Part shown: positions 6,865-11,402 of the stretch, one piece after another
How positions within the stretch are numbered: position 1 is the first letter of the stretch
Layout: the number at the start of each line of letters is the position of its first letter
Assembly: GCA_927910985.1 (NCBI GenBank)
Contig: CAKMOP010000160.1
Coordinates: 1-11,402 of the forward strand
DNA length: 11,402 nt
Direction: 5' to 3'
Source: an uncultured Porphyromonas sp.
GTDB lineage: Bacteria > Bacteroidota > Bacteroidia > Bacteroidales > Porphyromonadaceae
Program-made: the position numbers and the translations under genes
Notes under the pieces: model-generated
What the model was told of the DNA's origin: nothing
The model's database searches: none
Seen by the model: the letters and a program-made list of their open reading frames with translations, nothing else

Positions 6865-7531
6865 AAGTGCCTTATGTCGGTGTGCGTGTCACGGCATCAC
6901 CTGTAGGTGATGACCACTGGAACTCTATGGAGAAGGCCGCAGACTACTATCCCATCGAGAACCGCGTCTCCTACATCTCGAGAATGCCTATTTACTATTC
7001 TTATGTCAATCAGTTAGATAAGCACTTCAAGGATGGCGGAAGTGAATGGCTTCGAGTAAAGGTTGCGACAGCGCTGACCAATCTTGAGCGTACTTCGTTT
7101 GAGGTGCTGAATGCGAATTTTGAGCCAGGTAAAGTCGGAGCCTTCAAGCGTGGTCATCCGTGGATGAATCGTCATTCGAGTGCACAATCGTACTGGTTAG
7201 ACCAGGTTGCTTACCCTAATTTAGCTCAGCTCAAGACGTGGATGGCAGACCCTCGACCATTTGTGGGAGAGGGAGATCGGGACCCTGACTTGGTGGACCA
7301 TAAGGGTAACTCTCTGATAAGCTGGAGAAGTACGGCTAAATATTACTTGCCACACGCTGAAGAGATTCAGAGCTACCTTCCTATACCGGTGGGTGCCGGT
7401 AAGACGGACTCTCTATATCTGCGCAATGGGGACGTGAAAGGTCCCTTTACAGTGCAAGTCATAGAGCAGGATTTGAATATGAAGCATGGAGCACCGGCCA
7501 GTGCTATAAATAATGCACGCTTTGTCCTCAA

Positions 7532-7539
7532 GGGGGGGG
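7532..7539 (+). repeat. Eight-G homopolymer inside the lipoprotein gene
   Basis: An uninterrupted run of eight G encodes part of LKGGDSE in the open frame. Together with the seven-C run at 6858-6864 it gives this gene the two longest G/C homopolymers I noticed in the window. Such tracts can slip during replication and switch surface proteins on and off, and they are also common sites of sequencing error. Confidence 0.7.
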
Positions 7540-8505
7540 ATAGTGAGGCCGTAAATGCCTCTAACTATGGTAAGGACTTGAAGACAGGTGCTTCAATCCC
7601 GCTGACGAATAATTTGTATTCGAAAGTGGAGGCGATGAAGCCTTACAACTACTTCAACTACTTCTGGTGCTCACACATCGTCTACGGCTTGGCCTACCTA
7701 CGCGAAGGTGACCCCGAGAGCTTAGTGGCTTATCGCTACTTCTGGGGGATTTCTCCAGAAGATGATGGTGTCCCTCTTGGAAATAAGTTTGTTGCTGAAG
7801 GGCAGTGGAAGACTGGGGCGGACAAAGAAAAGTTGACTGCTCTCTATGGCCCCCAAAACGCTCCTATTCTGAAGGATGGTACAGCTAACCCTAACTTAGG
7901 GGAAACACTTCGTAAGTTATCTGCTTTTTCTGCAGGACGAGCTGGTAAAAATGGTGGGGTAGGTGGCTCTATGGTCAGCTTCTTCTCTGTGGGGATGCGT
8001 TACGTGGGTCGCCAAGACCCTCTTGTACGTAGCCTTGGTGATATTAGTGTGGTCTCAAATGAGAAGTGGTGGACTGCAGACCCACAGAATGTGGTCTTCC
8101 GTATCTTCTCTGCAGTAGGTTTTGCTAATGGTACATCACTCCCTACCGGTGCAGACAAACCTGAAGTGAATAATCGTAACCGTGGTGCTTATATCCTTAC
8201 CCAGACGAACTCTGATGGTGCAGGTAATCACGATTACTTCTACATCGGTCCACGTAGCTGGGGGCGCTTCAATACCACTGATGAGCCTGCTCTGAGCGAG
8301 ATGTGGCTGAAGATGCACGAAGGAGAAGGTAAGTACTATAGGAACAAAAAGCCTCAGTATACTACTGATGCAAAAGTGCTTGATAAAGCTCCTTTTCAGT
8401 ACAAGATTTCGAGAGCCTATTTGCCTACAAACTCTGGTGCGCCTACTCACTTCATGGTCGGAACAGACCCGAAGAAGAAGTAAGCTCACTCCTTCTATAA
8501 TCTAA

Positions 8506-8558
8506 AGCTACGCCCTGGATCTCCCTTGTGGAGATCCAGGGCGTAGCTCTTTTGTTTT
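8506..8558 (+). terminator. Strong Rho-independent terminator after the lipoprotein gene
   Basis: AGCTACGCCCTGGATCTCC (8506-8524) is an exact 19-bp complement of 8530-8548 around the loop CTTGT. It is followed by CTTTTGTTTT. It lies 22 nt after the stop codon and separates the lipoprotein unit from the exb genes. Confidence 0.95.
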
Positions 8559-8895
8559 CCTCGTGGGCTGTGTTCCTTATGACAGTCTTCTGAGGAGGGA
8601 TGGTGCTTTGCATAGCATTACTTTCCTTGCGCGCGTACTACAATCATATAAGGAGTTTATTATGGAGCGCTGCTTAGGTTGGGGCAGCTGTGTTCACGTA
8701 CTTCTTCTGTCTGTTTGCTCGCCTACCTGTACTCATATATAGCAATTAATAGCCTGTGAATGAGGTGCGAAAATCCTACCTTCCAGCCTGCTTTGATCCT
8801 CCCTCCTGCTCGCTTGATAGTGGGGGAGAGGGAGGTCTGAGGGAGGGGCTTGCGGTGAGCGTGCTCCCTTTCGTCTTATTTCGGTGAACAATGAT
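8559..8895. other. Long intergenic region with a G-rich element and a possible tiny ORF
   Basis: No conserved protein or structured RNA was recognised. Two things stand out. First, a candidate 26-codon ORF at 8662-8742 has an AAGGAG six bases before its ATG. Second, 8798-8848 holds CCTCCCTC (8798-8805) followed by two copies of its exact complement, GAGGGAGG (8828-8835 and 8839-8846), allowing alternative hairpins; the same strand has G runs of 5, 3, 3 and 4 that could form a G-quadruplex. The element ends about 48 nt before the -33 box of the exbB promoter. Confidence 0.5.
8662..8742 (+). CDS. Possible 26-aa cysteine-containing microprotein
   Basis: ATG 8662 to TAG 8740-8742 reads MERCLGWGSCVHVLLLSVC then SPTCTHI, with four cysteines at positions 4, 10, 19 and 23 and a hydrophobic core (VHVLLLSV). 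The reason to list it is AAGGAG at 8650-8655, six bases before the ATG, an unusually good Shine-Dalgarno match for a group that mostly does without. No promoter was seen close by and 26 codons open by chance are common, so this is weak. Confidence 0.15.
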   Translation: MERCLGWGSCVHVLLLSVCSPTCTHI

Positions 8896-8927
8896 TTTGT
8901 TTTTCGGTTGGAAAAGCTGTATTTTTG
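8896..8927 (+). promoter_or_regulatory. Promoter of the exbB operon (TTTG-N20-TATTTTTG)
   Basis: TTTG at 8896-8899 and TATTTTTG at 8920-8927, exactly 20 nt apart, match the Bacteroidota primary-sigma consensus TTTG-N19/21-TAnnTTTG at both elements. Transcription would start at about 8932-8935, leaving a leader of about 155 nt before exbB. The leader ends in an A-rich, CT-poor stretch with an AACTAACTAACT repeat (9060-9071), typical of leaders of well-expressed Bacteroidota genes. The motif CGGTTGGAAA shared with 1295-1304 lies in the spacer. Confidence 0.8.
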
Positions 8928-9088
8928 ATGCCGAAAGGCTTTGTAGTCATCCCGCTTCGGTGCTGGGGTGCACGCACGCTCCTCCTGCTAATCTTAGGTC
9001 TTGGCTGGGTGAAGAAGCCTTCAATCATAAGTAAGGAACAAGAAGAAACGAATAAATAGAACTAACTAACTCACAAAAACAACTCGAC

Positions 9089-9940
9089 ATGAAAAAGTTA
9101 TTCGCAATCGCTGCTTGCGTGGGTCTCCTCTCTGTAGGTATGGCTAATGTGGCTTCTGCTCAGACGGCAGATAGCACCGCTGCTGCAACGACTCAGGTTG
9201 ATTCGGCTGCTGCTCCAGCTGCTGACTCCGCTGCTACTGTAGCTGCTGACACTGTGCCTGCTGACCAGGTCGCTGGTGAAGAAGCTGTAGCTGAAACGAG
9301 CTTCCACCAGGAACTCAAGACCAAGTTCATCGAAGGGGGTGCCGACTTCATGGCTACCATCGCCATCGCCCTCATCCTCGGTCTGGCTATCTGCCTCGAA
9401 CGTATCATCTACCTCAACCTGGCTAATGTCAACCCCGACAAGCTTCTCCGCGACATCGAAAAGGCACTTGTCGAAGAAGGTAACATCGAAAAGGCTAAGG
9501 AAGTAGCTCGCAACACGCGTGGTCCTATCGCTTCGATCGCTTATCAGGCGCTCCTGCGTGCTGATCAGGGTATCGACATCGCAGAAAAGTCTGTCGTCTC
9601 CTACGGTGGTGTACAGGGCGGTCTCCTCGAAAAGAACCTCTCTTGGATCACCCTCTTCATCGCTATGGCTCCTTCGCTCGGGTTCCTTGGTACCGTCGTA
9701 GGTATGGTGCAGGCCTTCGATAACATCGAAAAGGTCGGTGATATCAGCCCAACGGTCGTCGCTGGTGGTATGAAGGTCGCTCTTATCACGACCATCGGTG
9801 GTCTTATCGTAGCTCTGATCCTTCAGATCTTCTACAACTACATCCTCTCTCTTGTCGAAGGCATCCTCAACCGTATGGAAGACGCTTCCATCACGCTGCT
9901 TGACCTCATCGTCAAGTACGATGCTAAGAAGAACAAGTAA
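9089..9940 (+). CDS. exbB: ExbB-type proton channel subunit (MotA/TolQ/ExbB family)
   Basis: This inner-membrane protein forms the proton-conducting complex that, with ExbD, energises TonB for uptake through outer-membrane receptors. At 283 aa it is longer than E. coli ExbB (244 aa) because of an N-terminal extension: a signal-like segment (residues 1-24, ending VASA) and an Ala/Asp/Thr-rich stretch (25-70). Helix 1 is about 88-104 and ends with the family's ER pair (E104-R105). A cytoplasmic domain follows (about 106-185). Helix 2 contains the signature APSLGFLGTVVGM (194-206), and helix 3 begins in VAGGMKVALITTIGGLIVALI. Glu codons are almost all GAA here, whereas the receptor gene mainly uses GAG, and the codon choice looks biased as in strongly expressed genes. 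It is led by the promoter at 8896-8927, and the next gene starts 26 nt after its stop. Confidence 0.95.
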   Translation: MKKLFAIAACVGLLSVGMANVASAQTADSTAAATTQVDSAAAPAADSAATVAADTVPADQVAGEEAVAETSFHQELKTKFIEGGADFMATIAIALILGLAICLERIIYLNLANVNPDKLLRDIEKALVEEGNIEKAKEVARNTRGPIASIAYQALLRADQGIDIAEKSVVSYGGVQGGLLEKNLSWITLFIAMAPSLGFLGTVVGMVQAFDNIEKVGDISPTVVAGGMKVALITTIGGLIVALILQIFYNYILSLVEGILNRMEDASITLLDLIVKYDAKKNK

Positions 9941-9966
9941 TCCTACCCTGTAACAACAATAAAGAA

Positions 9967-10443
9967 ATGGCTGTAACTAAGATACGCAAGGTATCCAGCA
10001 CGACTTTATTAGTCCTCCTGGCACTCAGCGTACTGATCTTCGTCCTCTTCTTCGCAGGAGGCTCGGAGCTCGACGCTAAGGGCAATAAGGACTATACGTT
10101 TACGGGTACCTTACTCTACTGGACTTACTTCCTCTTTATCGCTACGGTCGTAGCTACCATCTTCTTTGCAGGTCGCAGCATCGCTACCAACAAGACGAAG
10201 GACGCTGTAGCCCGTAAGTCCAACCTCATCTCAACTGTCGTCCTCGTTGTCTCTCTTGTTCTCGGCTACCTCATCGGTAGTGGCGAAGCTATCAAGGGTC
10301 TGAACGAAGCTTCTCAAGCTTACAACACCAGTGGTTGGCTCAAGGTCACCGATATGTGGCTCTACTCCACCTACGTCCTCTTCGTCGTCACTCTCGGTGC
10401 CGTAGTCTGGGGCGGTGTATCCAAGAGACTCCTCGGAAAGTAA
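9967..10443 (+). CDS. Four-helix membrane protein of the Bacteroidota exb locus
   Basis: A 158-aa integral membrane protein of unproven function. Four hydrophobic segments are seen at about residues 12-30, 45-67, 87-105 and 130-151, with KTKDAVARK as the basic loop between helices 2 and 3, placing that loop in the cytoplasm by the positive-inside rule. The stretch SELDAKGNKDYTFTG between helices 1 and 2 would then be periplasmic. Small membrane proteins commonly stand between exbB and exbD in this phylum; I infer an accessory or assembly role in the ExbB-ExbD complex from the position alone. The gene starts 26 nt after exbB and ends 36 nt before exbD, all in one direction with no terminator, so it is almost surely in the same transcript. 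The ATG is preceded by AATAAAGAA, the A-rich leader type seen before the neighbours. Confidence 0.85.
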   Translation: MAVTKIRKVSSTTLLVLLALSVLIFVLFFAGGSELDAKGNKDYTFTGTLLYWTYFLFIATVVATIFFAGRSIATNKTKDAVARKSNLISTVVLVVSLVLGYLIGSGEAIKGLNEASQAYNTSGWLKVTDMWLYSTYVLFVVTLGAVVWGGVSKRLLGK

Positions 10444-10479
10444 CGGTTGTAATCAGTAACGAATAGAACAAAAAGCATT

Positions 10480-11097
10480 ATGGCTCTGAAAAGAAAGACT
10501 CCTGGTATCAACGGATCGTCCTCGGCCGATATCGCTTTTATGTTGCTTATCTTCTTCTTGATTACAACTTCAATGGATACTGATAAGGGTCTGAAGAGGC
10601 GTCTGCCTCCGATGGCTCCAAAGCAACAGAAGCAGCAGGAGGTCGAGATCAATGACCGCAACATCATGCGACTCTTGGTCAACCGAGCTGACGAAATCGT
10701 AATCTCGCGCAAGGATGCCTCTGGTGTAGACCAGCTCATCCCTGTCAAGCTGGAAGAGCTTAAGAACTATGCTGTCGAGTTCATCACGAACCCAGACAAC
10801 AAGCCTTACCTCCCCGAGCTTGAGCGTCGTGAGATCGAAGGGCTGGGTGAGCGTACCGTCATCACCTCTGGCTATGCTATCTCGATCAAGAATGAGGTCG
10901 AGACTAGCTACCAGCAGTATGTCAACGTGCAGAACGAGCTGATCAAGGCCTATAACGAGGTCTGGGATGCCTTCGCTAAGAAGGAGTTCGCAGGTAGATC
11001 GTTCGAATCGCTTACCCCTTCCGAGAAGAAGTCCGTACAGGATGCATATCCTATGCATATCTCTGAAATGGCTCTCTCTAACCTTGCAAAGAAGTAA
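10480..11097 (+). CDS. exbD: ExbD-type biopolymer transport protein, first copy
   Basis: Partner of ExbB in the proton channel that powers TonB. The 205-aa protein has a short basic cytoplasmic tail (MALKRKTPGINGSSS), a single helix at about 16-32 with the key proton-carrying aspartate at D17 (SSADIAFMLLIFFLITT), and a periplasmic domain. After the LKRRLPP segment usual for the family (residues 38-44) comes RNIMRLLVNRADEIVI. The domain is longer than in E. coli ExbD (141 aa); the extra part lies near the C terminus and includes a polar, probably helical stretch (about 145-175, NEVETSYQQYVNVQNELIKAY onward). A start upstream is not needed. The second exbD begins five bases after its stop, so the two are expected to be translated together. 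Confidence 0.93.
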   Translation: MALKRKTPGINGSSSADIAFMLLIFFLITTSMDTDKGLKRRLPPMAPKQQKQQEVEINDRNIMRLLVNRADEIVISRKDASGVDQLIPVKLEELKNYAVEFITNPDNKPYLPELERREIEGLGERTVITSGYAISIKNEVETSYQQYVNVQNELIKAYNEVWDAFAKKEFAGRSFESLTPSEKKSVQDAYPMHISEMALSNLAKK

Positions 11098-11102
11098 AAG
11101 AA

Positions 11103-11402
11103 ATGGGTAAATTCAGTAAATCAGGTGGGCGTGAGATGCCCGAGCTAAACACTTCGTCCCTCCCTGACTTGGTATTCGCCTTCCTCTTCTTCATCATGAT
11201 GGTCACGACCATCCGTGAGGTTACCCCGAAGGTGAGCTTCAGTAACCTGCCTACGGCTACTGAGCTTACGAAGCTCGAAGAAAAGTCGCTCGTGACCTTC
11301 ATCTATGTCGGTAAGCCTAACAAGGAATACCGCGAGATGTATGGCTCGAACTCGGCGATTCAGCTCAACGACCAAGTCACGCAGAACCCTACGGCTGTGT
11401 AC
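11103..11402 (+). CDS. ExbD-type protein, second copy, 5' part only
   Basis: One hundred codons are visible, open to the right edge of the window. The start ATG at 11103 follows the first exbD stop by five bases. The N terminus is short and polar (MGKFSKSGGREMPELNTSS), followed by a helix at about 20-36 with the aspartate in the family's proton-relay place (D22 in SLPDLVFAFLFFIMMVTT). The sequence EVTPKVSFSNLP matches the segment after the helix in ExbD proteins. The two ExbDs differ strongly in sequence, so they are not a recent duplication and may form a mixed pair. A tonB gene or further operon members would be expected beyond the window. Confidence 0.88.
   Translation, partial: MGKFSKSGGREMPELNTSSLPDLVFAFLFFIMMVTTIREVTPKVSFSNLPTATELTKLEEKSLVTFIYVGKPNKEYREMYGSNSAIQLNDQVTQNPTAVY

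Larger units (their letters stand above)
5764..8483 (+). pseudogene. Large surface-type lipoprotein of unknown function, two frameshifts
   Basis: The reading runs in three frames: 5764 to about 6505, about 6508 to 6857, and about 6865 to 8483. Removing one C from CCC at 6505-6507 joins GGLSP to RGTVFRMRIVNESIND; removing one C from the seven-C run at 6858-6864 joins TDLQPSP to QVPYVGVRV. The corrected product is about 905 aa. Residues 1-27 are a lipoprotein signal, with lipobox LVGC ending at Cys27; KKEEL follows at once, resembling the charged export signal that sends Bacteroidota lipoproteins to the cell surface. The rest shows no repeats or transmembrane helices and ends in a lysine run. 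The region after the cysteine (ISVSFDMSAG..., a long Ser/Thr/Gly-rich beta-type sequence) loosely recalls fimbrillin-like proteins, but I do not recognise the fold. Sampled lines are lower in G+C (22-31 of 60) than the receptor gene (37 of 60 in one line). As written, translation stops at TGA 6541-6543. A 19-bp terminator follows. Confidence 0.65.

Noticed and set aside
5764..8483. Programmed ribosomal frameshifting in the lipoprotein gene
   Set aside because: Two separate shifts of the same direction, with one at an ordinary CCC, and similar shifts in three unrelated genes make a shared technical or mutational cause more likely than a programmed event.
10570..11058. A 162-codon minus-strand ORF opposite exbD
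   Set aside because: It mirrors exbD codon structure and has no independent support.
1..11402. CRISPR arrays, insertion sequences, tRNA or rRNA genes, phage or defence genes
   Set aside because: No spaced direct-repeat array, transposase, terminal inverted repeats, tRNA cloverleaf or recognisable defence protein was seen on either strand.

Overview
The window reads as a chromosomal segment from the phylum Bacteroidota, most likely Porphyromonas or a close relative. The evidence is: promoter-like sites of the Bacteroidota type (TAnnTTTG at -7, in one case with TTTG 20 nt upstream); A-rich leaders rather than strong Shine-Dalgarno sites; a lipoprotein with charged residues right after the lipid cysteine; a PepSY-like periplasmic protein; an Fe/Mn superoxide dismutase of the Porphyromonas type; and an exbB / small membrane protein / exbD / exbD layout. 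Genus is inference. All convincing genes are on the + strand.

Layout. 1-1044: the 3' end of rdgB (XTP/dITP pyrophosphatase) followed by a plsC-type acyltransferase, closed by a strong terminator at about 1099-1145. 1146-1474: a gene-free stretch with a 9-bp hairpin set in a roughly 22-nt TGGAAA periodicity. 1475-2689: a secreted PepSY-like protein and, 40 nt later, a superoxide dismutase with a signal peptide, closed by a 12-bp hairpin. 2860-5286: a perfect palindrome overlapping a likely promoter, then an intact 761-aa TonB-dependent outer-membrane receptor, then a long hairpin. 5518-8483: promoter, a small 64-aa (or 53-aa) ORF, and, starting on its stop codon, a large unrecognised surface-type lipoprotein (about 905 aa after removing two single-base shifts), closed by a 19-bp terminator. 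8560-9088: a long leader with a G-rich element and a near-perfect promoter. 9089 to the end: exbB, a four-helix membrane protein, exbD and the start of a second exbD, an energy-transducing complex for TonB-dependent transport that runs off the window.

How the genes may work together. The ExbB/ExbD proteins would use the proton gradient to energise TonB, which drives receptors such as the one at 3001-5286. The exported dismutase would protect the periplasm or surface from superoxide. The role of the PepSY-like protein and of the small-ORF/lipoprotein pair is unknown.

A caution for every reader: at least six apparent single-base shifts occur in rdgB (two, compensating), plsC, the PepSY gene and the lipoprotein gene (two), whereas the receptor and the exb genes are uninterrupted. 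The protein on both sides of each shift is coherent. Sequencing or assembly error is the simplest explanation, but a seven-C tract in the surface lipoprotein leaves phase variation as a live alternative. The small-ORF/lipoprotein pair is the best candidate here for something undescribed; I see no evidence in the window of a defence system, a mobile element, a CRISPR array or an RNA gene.
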